Assembly (NCBI GenBank): GCA_017354895.1
Contig: CP071497.1
Coordinates: 1,116,001-1,180,000, forward strand
Length of the DNA stretch: 64,000 nucleotides
Direction of reading: 5' to 3'
DNA from: Podospora comata
Lineage: Eukaryota; Ascomycota; Sordariomycetes; Sordariales; Podosporaceae
Shown here: piece after piece, positions 1 through 9,490 of the stretch
Position numbering within the stretch: the stretch's first letter is position 1
Layout of the letters: each line of letters starts with the position of its first letter
Position numbers and translations under genes: made by a program
Notes under the pieces: model-generated
The model's database searches: none
Told to the model about the DNA's origin: nothing
Seen by the model: only the letters and a program-made list of their open reading frames with translations

Positions 1-618
1 GCGCGAAATTCTGGAGCCTCAGCGGTTAAGACAGAGTCCTACTTCGATGCAGTTTCTGTCAAGCTGAGAAGGCAACATGGGCTGCACTGCCTCCCGCCAC
101 ACGAATTGTGGGTTGCCTTTGCCTGTGTGTGTGTGACCAACCATTGCACGTGCAGCTGGACCTGTGCGCACCTTTAATAAAAGCGGGAAGACAGGCGATC
201 CTGCCAAGGTAATAAACGTGTGGAGGCAGTTCGGTGAGGCTTGCTTACGAAAATGCATATTCAGGCTTGACTCTTGGGCTCAGACACGGCTACTATGATG
301 AGCTGTCATGAATCACAAAGGCGACAGGTCAATTACCAGGGGGTTGGGCAGTCAGGCTTAGCTGCGGCGGCAGGTGGGTTAAATAGGTATCTCATCATTC
401 ATCCAGGCAAAGTCCACATTTATAAATGCAAAGATCAGGTTGTTGAATATGGCTGCTTTTTAGAAACCAAGTCCATTTTCAAGTAGGTAAGGTAAGCCAA
501 TTTGTGCTGTAAGGGCATCCACAATATGCCCCCCTGAACCCCTGAATGGCTCTCTGACCCTATGCTGAACTCCACTCTTGTTCAGCATTCCATACACCAA
601 TACCTAACTCACTCTACT
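1..618. other. intergenic, no gene seen
   Basis: Reading frames here are short and lack any family resemblance or convincing splice structure. I see nothing I can support as a gene. Confidence 0.5.
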
Positions 619-912
619 TTATTTTTGGCTTGAGTTTCCGTCGGATGTTCCTGCATCTTGGTTCGCGGGAGGTTTATCCTCCTGTCTCTTTGCCTGCTTT
701 TTTGCCTCGCTTTTCGCCATCATCTTTGGACCTAGACGTTCGCCTTCTTCTCCACTACCCACCCAATTTTCATGTGGACCAGTGCCACCAGTGCTACCAT
801 CCGAACTGCCTCCGTCGTCTATGTTTCCCAACTTCCTAACTTTGTTGTGACGGACGAGAGGGACGTTGTAGTTGTGGTTAATGTTGAATCCTTGACTTGG
901 ATGCAGTGTCAT
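619..912 (-). CDS. possible small hydrophilic protein
   Basis: An ATG-started single-exon frame of 97 residues, rich in Gly, Ser, Lys, Glu and Asn, with a charged Lys/Glu-rich second half and no signal peptide or membrane segment. I recognise no family. The frame is open and the composition is protein-like, but the surrounding 3 kb is gene-poor and a chance frame of this length is quite possible. Transcript data would be needed before naming it a gene. Confidence 0.22.
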   Translation of the reverse strand: MTLHPSQGFNINHNYNVPLVRHNKVRKLGNIDDGGSSDGSTGGTGPHENWVGSGEEGERLGPKMMAKSEAKKQAKRQEDKPPANQDAGTSDGNSSQK

Positions 913-1940
913 GGCTTCAAAGAATCTGGGGATCAGAGCCTACCCTCTCTATTTATCTACCATGCGAACAAAGGGTCGCTGTGGATCGGCCGGAAGTGAT
1001 ATTAAAATCTTGTTCTTTCTTCGATCCTACCACACTTACGAGGACATCCCAAGGCCATTGCCAACAGTATTTCGCAATCCATTCCAACCAAGTATGTGTG
1101 CACCAATGAGCAAGATGGTAAGTGGGATTTCTTCAAGGCTCCGATGTGCCTTTCATCGTGTGTGTTGTTCAACCGTTGACAAAAGCCAAGGCTGGTTGGA
1201 ATGCATAAAGGAACGCTAGACTCAAAGCAACTGTTTGGTTGTCAGCAATCATCCCTGACTACTTGCTGAGATCCATGGTGGCGCCACTTGGTATACACCA
1301 CTAACATCGAATGGAATGTTACATGTAGAGTTGGGGAGGAGGCCAGCAAGCTGCCACAGACTCACAGGACTTGCAGCTGTTTGAGATTCACTGCCCTAGC
1401 TTTGAAGAAATTGGGTCGTAGGTGCCTACAGATTTCATAGTAGAGCCAACTTGGTCAATACCCTCAGAATGCTCGCGGCTTGAGATGGCAGTTAGTACTA
1501 AACATAGGTACCTAAGGTACCTTACCATGAGATATTCGAATCACTTCCAAATTCCAGTTCCAGACCAGGTAGTCTTTGAGGCATGTGAATAATCTTTCTA
1601 TCGCCTTGACAGACATGGGTATCTACCTACCTGAAGGTCTCTCGACTTGAATTTTCAGTGGAAGAAGCTAGCCGGTAACTGCTGAGGAGTGTAGCTTCCT
1701 TACTGGTAGGCCATAGACTTAACCTACCGACAGTGAAACTCGGTGCTTCCTGCTTGCCAAGGTGCCTCATATTCACTCTGCAGACCGGGTGACGCAACAG
1801 CCACCTCATGGGCTTTGCCCAACAGATCAACACCAAACCTCAACTGAGCCATTGAACTTTTACATCAATGCCTAAGGAAAAGTACCCATCATTCGTAAGC
1901 TTGCATCCTACATCATCTCGTTTTACACCCCATCGTCAAG
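913..1940. other. intergenic, no gene seen
   Basis: About 1 kb without a supportable gene. It contains short GGTACC-centred near-palindromes around 1505-1525, a kind of simple sequence common in fungal intergenic DNA. Confidence 0.5.
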
Positions 1941-2719
1941 ATGCCAGTGCTCATATCACGCACAACCTGTTACTGCAAGCAGACCAAGTTCGCAAAATGC
2001 AAGGCACCTGGCAAAAGCACTGGAGGGACCCTGAAATAGGCATTCAAGCTGTCTAGGGAAGCGGGAGCACGCCTCTACTTCATGCGTCGCATTCCTATGT
2101 GCTGCGTAAGCCCTCATGCTATCCTTGATTTCCAGCTTGATTGATCTGACTTTGACTGACATGTTGCCCACGACAGGATACTTGTCCTGTGCCCAGAATC
2201 GAAGGCGTGCCTGACTGGATGAGGGCCATATCTGAAGGGAAGATCCGATCGATAAATACGCTGCCACTATCAGTAAAAAACTTGTCGGACTTTGAGGAGA
2301 GTACGGATGAAGGAACCAATGAAGACAAATACGGTATCAACATCTATGGCGAAGTTGCTACAGGGACAAAGAGCTAGGATCAGTCATCGCGGGAATTTTA
2401 CCAACTTCTTGATATCGCCATGCACACGAAGTGGCTCACGGAGGGCCAAAAGATGCTCAAGGCGACCAAGGTGGAGGCGATAAGGCGGGCGTGGAGGCGG
2501 ATGAAGAGGAAATTTGAAGAGGAAGAAAGAGAAGAAAGGGAACGAGTGCTATATTTCACTGAGCTCCGGGAGAGACTTCTGCAGCCTCATAACCTGATGT
2601 TCAGTCCGGCGGTGGAAAGCGACAAAATACTCTTGACAAATTACGCCGAGGCGCCGGCGTCTACTAGAGTTGACAGCGAGATCGGCGCGCCCGTCTCTGG
2701 TCTGGATCAGGAGGGATAG
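1941..2719 (+). pseudogene. decayed two-exon gene of unknown function, two in-frame TAG stops
   Basis: One reading frame runs coherently from ATG 1941 through exon 1 (1941-2105), an intron with GTAAGC donor, CTGAC branch and CAG acceptor (2106-2176), and exon 2 (2177-2719). The N-terminal part is cysteine-rich (TCYCKQTKFAKCKAPG); the middle includes PDWMRAISEGKIRSINTLPLSV; the C-terminal part is a charged helical stretch rich in Arg and Glu. Two TAG codons interrupt the frame, at 2037-2039 and 2375-2377. Both could come from CAG by a C-to-T change, as RIP-like mutation would give, but this is inference. The layout vaguely recalls an unnamed sordariomycete family of Cys-rich proteins; I do not know its function. 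The final 99 codons after the second stop are still open from an ATG at 2420, so a short product is conceivable. Confidence 0.55.
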
Positions 2720-3242
2720 CGATACTACAGCGTACTGTGTAGTGTTTGGAATATAACATATGATGGTTTGATGATGTCCAAAAAGTCCCTGCTTCCAATG
2801 CCAAGATTGTTTCCCAGCCAAGACTGGGAAGCTATCTGATTGGCTGAGCGGCTGTCGTAGCAACGGAAGCAGGCATCCTGACGACACTTAGTGGATCGAT
2901 GCACGGACCGTGACGCGCCCGCGCCCGGGAATTTTTGGCTTCTCACGGGCCACAAGGAGAAGCAAACAGCCAAGAACTCCAAGCTGAAGCATCCCGGCAT
3001 CGCCATCATTTGCTGCGAGATTGACATCCCCGTATCACCGCCTTGCCCACGATTACTTGGAGTTTCCAGACGCTGCCGCCGCTTGGTTCAACGTCCCAAA
3101 TACCACCAACCTTAATTGCCCCACGAGACCTGCGCCCACTGCCCCTCAATGGCTGTGTATTCGTGACCACCGCCCTTCCATCTCTGCTGGAAATTACGAG
3201 AGCACATCCAGGGACGGACCCCGCGACCACCGCAATACCAAG
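2720..3242. promoter_or_regulatory. upstream region of apsB
   Basis: About 520 bases between the decayed gene and the apsB start codon. It should contain the apsB promoter and 5' leader. The coding frame is open back to about 3021 but has no ATG before 3243. No clear TATA box was seen. Confidence 0.4.
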
Positions 3243-6200
3243 ATGAACGACGGCGACCACGACCGCCCCTCCCGGCCGAGCACCGCCCACTGGTTCGGCG
3301 ACACAGAGTCTACCGATAACAAACGGCCCGCCACCTCCGCTTCCGCCAGAGGAAGCAATCTCAAGCCCGAAAACATCCCTCCACTGCACCCGCCCTCCGC
3401 CCTCGCCGTTCCTGAGACCAGCTATTGTGACAGCCCTAGCGGTGATCTGAGACACTCCGATTCCCAGGCCGAGATCGCTGTTCGACAGCACCTGCAAGAC
3501 ATCGAGTCTAGCTTTGACGCCCCTCTGTCACCCATTCCCTCGACCAGCAATGGCTTTGACGATACGTTTGTCTTCGACTCGCCGTCAAAGAAGCCGGCTG
3601 CACCATTGTCGAAGGCGCCTGCAGATGATGCCGACGAGTCGCAGATGCTACCCGTCCCGAGTCGAACGGCTTCCGGTACATCCAATAACGCTGACGTGTC
3701 CGAGCTAACCGAGTCTGGCAACGACGAAAAGCAGGAGGATACCAGCATGGCGACGCGGTCGTTGGAGGCATTTTCTTCCTCTCCGACAGCGGCTGCTGCG
3801 GCGCGGACGATATCGAGAGCCTTTTCCGAGGCCGTGTCCACCAACGCCGACACCAGCCCCGACAGGACGAACCCTCTCAAAGACGAGCCATACCTTGATC
3901 ATTCTACCGAAAGTTCTCTGGTCATACCGCCGAGCAAGGAAGAACCAGCCCACCACAACGATCAAGAAACCAATTGGCAGCGGGCATCAGTCGACACAGG
4001 GAACGTCAACAGCCAGGCGATGAAGTCTGCCAGCCGTCCCAAGTTCCTCCGGAGTCGAAACGCTAGTCAACGTTCGTCCGTGTCGTCGACCCTCACCGAT
4101 CCTGAGAGCGACAATACCGTGGGAATTGGAGATTATGCGCTCCAATCAGGGGGCGCCGTTCCTTCGCTGGGCATGCCCCGCAATTTCAACAGCTTTCTCT
4201 CCCGGTCTATCAGCATGGGCAGCATGGCTAGCGGAGTTGACGACATGCACGATCACATCGGGCCCAGCGTCGGTCAACTCGAAACCCTGGACGAAGTCGA
4301 CTCGAGCCTCTCACCCCAACCACAACCACCACCACACAGACGAGCACCACGTGTCGACGATGAAGAGGATGACGATGATGTGCTGCGAACCCCAACCCAA
4401 TCCAAATCCTCGGCTGCGCTTGCCGCCCCGACCGATACTGTGCTCGCCCGACATGTTAGAGACGTACACGTGCCAGAATCGCTGGCGAAGGAATACAAGT
4501 CCAAGGGGGGGCTGACGACGCCGGGAAGGTCCGTCACGTTTGATAATGTCAATCTTGGGGCGTCCACGACGAGTCGGCATGGCAAGAGCCTGACGCTCAA
4601 GGAGCAGAGCAGCACCATTGAGCGGCTGAGCAAGGAGAACTTTGACCTCAAGCTCAAGGTTATGTTTTTGAGCGACCGTCTGGACAAGCTCTCTGAAGAG
4701 GGTATTAAGGAGATGATCTCGGAGAATGTGGAGCTCAAGACTGGCTTGGCGGTGTTGCAGCGGGATAACAAGGTGTTGCGGAGGCGGGTGAAGGAGCTGG
4801 AGAAGCAATTGAAGGACGAAGACGAACGGCCGGGGACAGCTAAGAGCGCCGGGTCTGAGGATGAGGATGCGCATGACAGGGAGGAGGAGCTGATCTACCT
4901 GAGAGAACAAATGGAGGAGTACGTCACGGAAATTGAGAGGCTACGGAATGAGAACCTTAACAGGGAAGCGGAGAAGAGAAAGATGGCCGAGCTTGTCAAG
5001 ACTTTGGGAGAAAGGGCCGGCGAGAGAATAGGCGAGAATCTGGGCCGACAAGAGGAAGCGGATGTCTGGAAGGATTTGTTGGAACAAGAGACTGCCAGGA
5101 GAGAACAAAGCGACGAGGATAATCGCCGGCTACGCGACGAGGTATTCCGGTTGAAGCAGGAGATAGCCCAACAAATGGGGCTACCAACAAGCTCATCATC
5201 TAGCTTCCACCACAGCAGGAGGCACGCACCATTCTCACCCGCAGCACGACCACCGACAGCCTCGTTTTCGTCCCAGGATATGGACAACGCAACAACTGTG
5301 AGTGTCACACTGGTTGATGACCTACGCCGGGAGAGTGAACAGTTGCGCCACGAGAACGCTGAGCTCCGCCGAGAAGTGGGCGCCCAGACCTCGATGTTGA
5401 CGTCCAGGAACCGAGAGAAGGAGCGCTTGTACCAAGAAATTGAAGATCTCAAGATGGCCCAACGACGAGGCGGCCCAGCCCCATCGACTATCGACAGTCT
5501 CTTGGAGCGGTCGGCATCCCGGGCTGGTGTTCACGAGCGGTCCCATTCACGCATTAGCGGCGGTGCCACGACAGTTCTCGACGACCTGGATCGGGATGAG
5601 CTCGAGGAGAAGCTGGCCGAGCTGCGTGACAAGAACAACGAGCTCAAGCTGCAGAATCAAGATCTGCAACGAGAGTTGGATGCCTGCATGGAAGACTTTG
5701 AGACCGCGGTGGAAGCTAAGAAGCAAGCCGAGGAGCTGGTCGCCGCCCTGCAAGAGGATATTGACGCCGCTATGAACGACTTGATGGCCCTCCAGGCGGA
5801 GCGTGACGAAGCACTGCAAGAGCATGCCAACCTCGAGGCCGAATTCGAAGCCTTGCGTAAGGAAGCACAAGAAGAGATTGATGCCCTGGAGGGAGAAGCA
5901 GACCAACGTACCGGCGAGATTGAGAGACTCCAGCTTGACCTCAATGACCGCACCGAAAACTTTGACGCCTTGCAGGAAGAGATGCGTAAGATGAGCGATG
6001 CACTTGTCAGACTGGAAGATGAGCAGGAGTCCAAGATTCGCCGGATCTCCCAACTGGAGCAAGAGCTCGGCGACGCCAACAGGGAGTTGGAGGAACTCGA
6101 GCTTAAGCTGCTCGAAGCCAACGACAAGGCTAACCGCCTGTCGGTGCAGCAAGAGTCCAGCCAGGGCGAGATTGCCTTCTTGCGAGAAGAGCAGGAGGGA

Positions 6201-8060
6201 GACAAGATCCGGATCGGAGACCTCGAGGCTGCTCTCGCTAATGTCGAGCAGAGCCTGCGGGATGAGAAGGATCGTGCCAGGGAGCTGGAGCAACGTCTCG
6301 CTACCGAGAGGAGACAACGCGAGATTGTCGCCAACAAGGAGAAGGAAGAGGTTCAGCAGTTTGTCAACGAACTCAACCGGGAGGCATCGACGGCCAAGGA
6401 CGAGGCTCGGAGACTCCGGAAGAGTCTGTCGAGCCGGGAGGTCGAAGCCACCGAGTGGAAGGAGAGATTACTGGAGCTCGAAAACAACTTGCGCGAGGCG
6501 TTGGGTGACTTGAGCGGTACTAGGTCCAGCTTGCTCAAGGTGGGTCCCCTGGCCGTGACGCTTCGTGGAAGGTCTTGGCTAACGCTTTTTCAGAACATCG
6601 CCAAGATGCAACGGGATCTCGAAAACACTGTCCGCGACCTCGACTCTACCAAGGCCTCGCTCGTCGAGAAGGATCGCATCATCAAGCAGCGTGATGCTCT
6701 ACTCGAGTCTCACAGCCACGAAACCCGGAAGCTGGCCGAGATGCTCGACAAGGAGCGGGCCGCCCACCGCAACGTCAAGAACCAGTTTGAGACGTTCCAA
6801 AAGACGCACTCTCATGTCACCCGCACGGTTAGCTCCCAAGATTCGCGGATCATGGAGCTCGAGGCCCAAAAGGCTGCAGACAAGAAGCGCATCTCTCAGT
6901 TGGAGAGCAGCTTCAAGGAGCAGCTTACGGAGCGCAACAACCTGTTGCTCATTCTCTGGACCCGTCTGTCCACCCTTTGTGGTTCAGATTGGGCACATGA
7001 CAACAGCCTCATCAACGGGCGTGCCTTGCCCAGTCTGGAAGCTGTTTCGACCATGCTTCCCGGTTTCAGCAAGAACCTGATGGCGGCTGTCAAGATGATT
7101 GAGACGATGATTGGCAACTTCCAGACCAAGATCAAGTCGGTCGAAAAGGACCTCTGGAAAGAGTACCAGACTCTGGAAGGGCTGCTGGATCAGCGAACCA
7201 AGAAGCTCGACAGGCTGGAGTCCATAATGCGCAACAACATTGCCACCGGACAACTCAGTGGCCACAGCCACTCTTCGCGTGACGCGGACAAACTTGCTCG
7301 CTTGGAGGAGGCGTACAGACAGCTCAAAGTAGAATGCCACACCTTGCGGACAGCTGCGGAGGTTAGAGCCCGGCAGGCTTACGCGGCGACTGGTGATCCG
7401 AATGGGTTGCATGATCCCAATTCTCCAGTTGGGGGGAGCCCATCCCCTTCTGTGCCCACTGGCCCCAAGGCTAAGAGCCGGATCCCCAAGACGGGCAGCA
7501 GGGGGAGTTCGCTTGGACGGACGGGCGCACCTGTACCGTCTCGTTCCTCAAGCCAGTTCCACTCTCACTCGTCGAGGACCCATCTCGCGGCTGATGAGTT
7601 TGGGATGCTGTCTCCTGACGGGGGTAGTAATCCTGCAAACAGCAGCAACGGGACTACGCCCCACCACACGGACAATGAAGCTCCTACCTCACCACTACAT
7701 CAACAGGACAAGACACCGAGGGAGAGCTTGACCAACCAAGCAGCTGGCTCTAATACGGCTTCGGTTGCTGGTTCACAAGGTGGGACGGGGCAGTCGATGG
7801 AGAATAAATGGATGCTGAGACTACGGGATCTGGAGTATAAGCTCAAGGCGGAGAGGGAGGGGAGGATACTGGATCGGGGGGAGGCGATGAAGAGGATTAA
7901 TGCTAGTGAGAGTGAAAATATGGCGTTGAGGGAGAATCTGGAACGGGAGAGGAGGAGGCAGTTGCAGTTGAGTCAGCAGGGGGAGAGGGAGCGGGAGCGG
8001 GAGAGGGGGGAGAGGGAGAGGGAGAGGGGGGAGAAGGGGGATAAAGGACAGGGCAGGTAG
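3243..8060 (+). CDS. apsB: ApsB/Mto1-type microtubule-organising coiled-coil protein
   Basis: Large scaffold that recruits gamma-tubulin complexes to spindle pole bodies and cytoplasmic or septal sites in filamentous fungi. Exons are 3243-6539 and 6594-8060, giving 1587 residues. After a disordered Ser/Pro-rich N-terminus, residues about 446-520 match the centrosomin N-terminal motif (Cnn_1N), with core NFDLKLKVMFLSDRL; this segment contacts gamma-tubulin complex in family members. Long coiled coils follow to about residue 1330. Near the C-terminus, MLRLRDLEYKLKAEREGRIL (about residue 1500) fits the Mto2-binding region. The tail is an Arg/Glu/Gly repeat from a GA-rich tract. I chose ATG 3243 because it is the first ATG of the open frame. 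The intron 6540-6593 (GTGGGT donor, GCTAAC branch, CAG) is 54 bases, in phase and stop-free, so retention would add 18 residues. Confidence 0.92.
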   Translation: MNDGDHDRPSRPSTAHWFGDTESTDNKRPATSASARGSNLKPENIPPLHPPSALAVPETSYCDSPSGDLRHSDSQAEIAVRQHLQDIESSFDAPLSPIPSTSNGFDDTFVFDSPSKKPAAPLSKAPADDADESQMLPVPSRTASGTSNNADVSELTESGNDEKQEDTSMATRSLEAFSSSPTAAAAARTISRAFSEAVSTNADTSPDRTNPLKDEPYLDHSTESSLVIPPSKEEPAHHNDQETNWQRASVDTGNVNSQAMKSASRPKFLRSRNASQRSSVSSTLTDPESDNTVGIGDYALQSGGAVPSLGMPRNFNSFLSRSISMGSMASGVDDMHDHIGPSVGQLETLDEVDSSLSPQPQPPPHRRAPRVDDEEDDDDVLRTPTQSKSSAALAAPTDTVLARHVRDVHVPESLAKEYKSKGGLTTPGRSVTFDNVNLGASTTSRHGKSLTLKEQSSTIERLSKENFDLKLKVMFLSDRLDKLSEEGIKEMISENVELKTGLAVLQRDNKVLRRRVKELEKQLKDEDERPGTAKSAGSEDEDAHDREEELIYLREQMEEYVTEIERLRNENLNREAEKRKMAELVKTLGERAGERIGENLGRQEEADVWKDLLEQETARREQSDEDNRRLRDEVFRLKQEIAQQMGLPTSSSSSFHHSRRHAPFSPAARPPTASFSSQDMDNATTVSVTLVDDLRRESEQLRHENAELRREVGAQTSMLTSRNREKERLYQEIEDLKMAQRRGGPAPSTIDSLLERSASRAGVHERSHSRISGGATTVLDDLDRDELEEKLAELRDKNNELKLQNQDLQRELDACMEDFETAVEAKKQAEELVAALQEDIDAAMNDLMALQAERDEALQEHANLEAEFEALRKEAQEEIDALEGEADQRTGEIERLQLDLNDRTENFDALQEEMRKMSDALVRLEDEQESKIRRISQLEQELGDANRELEELELKLLEANDKANRLSVQQESSQGEIAFLREEQEGDKIRIGDLEAALANVEQSLRDEKDRARELEQRLATERRQREIVANKEKEEVQQFVNELNREASTAKDEARRLRKSLSSREVEATEWKERLLELENNLREALGDLSGTRSSLLKVGPLAVTLRGRSWLTLFQNIAKMQRDLENTVRDLDSTKASLVEKDRIIKQRDALLESHSHETRKLAEMLDKERAAHRNVKNQFETFQKTHSHVTRTVSSQDSRIMELEAQKAADKKRISQLESSFKEQLTERNNLLLILWTRLSTLCGSDWAHDNSLINGRALPSLEAVSTMLPGFSKNLMAAVKMIETMIGNFQTKIKSVEKDLWKEYQTLEGLLDQRTKKLDRLESIMRNNIATGQLSGHSHSSRDADKLARLEEAYRQLKVECHTLRTAAEVRARQAYAATGDPNGLHDPNSPVGGSPSPSVPTGPKAKSRIPKTGSRGSSLGRTGAPVPSRSSSQFHSHSSRTHLAADEFGMLSPDGGSNPANSSNGTTPHHTDNEAPTSPLHQQDKTPRESLTNQAAGSNTASVAGSQGGTGQSMENKWMLRLRDLEYKLKAEREGRILDRGEAMKRINASESENMALRENLERERRRQLQLSQQGERERERERGERERERGEKGDKGQGR

Positions 8061-8091
8061 TATGCTGCGCTTTTGAGGGGTAGGGGAGCGG

Positions 8092-8135
8092 CAACAACAA
8101 CAACAACAACAACCACAATAACAACAACAACAACC
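8092..8135 (+). repeat. (CAA)n/(AAC)n microsatellite
   Basis: Roughly fourteen CAA-like triplets with two interruptions, starting 31 bases after the apsB stop codon, so probably transcribed in its 3' untranslated region. Confidence 0.9.
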
Positions 8136-9320
8136 GGGGATGGGGTATCGTCAGCTGGGTCTTCGTCTGGGGAGGACAGGCAGAGGAAGGGGAGGTTGAA
8201 GGTGTGGTTTGGAGTAGGGTGGAAGAGAGGTGGAAGGGATAGTGTTGCTTGATATTCATTTCTAGGATGGGTTTGAGTTTTCGACTTTTCTTGTTTCAGC
8301 AAGCAAGGCGTGCAGCGCGTTTGTTCACGGATTCTGGAAGGGGTTGGTTTGGTTGGAAGGGATTGATTGGTTCCATGGGTGTTTTATTTCATTTCTCTAT
8401 TTTGATATCATTTTGAAGAAGTATTGCGAGTTGTTGTTATGGGATGAGTTTGCTCTGCACTTTTTTGGGCTGTAGTTTTGTAGTATTACTCTTTTCCTCT
8501 GGATGCGGAAGTTTGGAGTGGGAGACTGGTTGATGTATAAATATCATTTTGGGCTTTTGCGACACGCAAATCAGTGGCTTGCTGCGCCCATCGAGGCTTG
8601 GGTCTTTTGATCAGTCTGTGGTGCAAACTTTACTGTCATTGTGACATCGACGGCATTGCTTTTTGGTGGTGTAGCTAACGGAAGGGCTTGGTGTAGGTTG
8701 TGCAAGCAGCGCTCAAGGCTTTCAGGATGGAGATAACGAGAGATATGTGGTGTTTTGGGTTCTCGTAGCAGGCCGTCACGAGTCACAATCTCCGGTTTGT
8801 GGGGTTTGTCCGGCGGTGCACTTGACCAAACTTTTTCCACTTCCATGGCGGGAGAGAAAAACCATCGAAGGTTCCATCCAACCCACTGGGAGTACTCCAC
8901 AGAAGATCGAACTTCGGACAACGTCAACCGCCCGACTTGGTGATAACAAGATGGTGTCTGCGTGGGAGAAGGGGGGGGGGGGAAGGGTGGTGGGCGACAA
9001 CGTCGGGATTCACATCGGCCAGGCGCAGCTCCTCTTGTTTCCTGCCTCCTCAATGCAGTGTCATTCACAGGCCTTTCAGTAACATTTCCAGAACGCTCAT
9101 CCATCGATCTATCACGAACATGCGGGAACCTCTCCAGACAGCTTTCCACCATCCAGCCACCGATACACCAACACGAACAATAGCGGCAAACGGTTAAGGA
9201 CAAGCTGGAATCCAATTGCCAACGCCACATCTCCACCCACGCATCCAAACGGTGCCATGTGAACTGCCACCTCGGAAGGTATCATGACTGAGCTTTTCTC
9301 CCAGGTATAAGTCACACATA

Positions 9321-9432
9321 CCTTCTCTGTCTCCCTTGCCTTTTTGTCTCTATTGCCTTCCTACCTCTCTTCTCTCTTGCCTCTGCCTCTCCTCTCACTC
9401 TTCTCTTTCTTCTCCTTCTTCTCACTCTTCCA
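9321..9432 (+). promoter_or_regulatory. pyrimidine-rich core promoter tract
   Basis: A long CT-rich stretch 60-170 bases before the ATG at 9491. Such tracts commonly precede transcription starts in filamentous fungi. No TATA box is evident. Confidence 0.4.
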
Positions 9433-9490
9433 GTACTCAAGCAACAGCAGTACACGTTAAGGCCATCGCCCTTTGAAATCTCATTTGAAA

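Larger units (their letters stand above)
8061..9490. other. intergenic, apsB 3' flank and next promoter
   Basis: About 1.4 kb. It starts with an AAC-type repeat, contains a run of 12 G residues near 8971-8982 and ends in a pyrimidine-rich tract. A 225-codon minus-strand frame at 8571-9248 is probably a chance frame. Confidence 0.5.

Noticed and set aside
5547-6317. 256-codon minus-strand Leu-rich frame resembling a repeat protein
   Set aside because: Antisense of the apsB coiled coil; heptad-coding DNA read backwards yields Leu-rich frames.
8571-9248. 225-codon minus-strand frame
   Set aside because: It crosses a poly-G run, has chance-like composition and no family signal; lies in an intergenic region.
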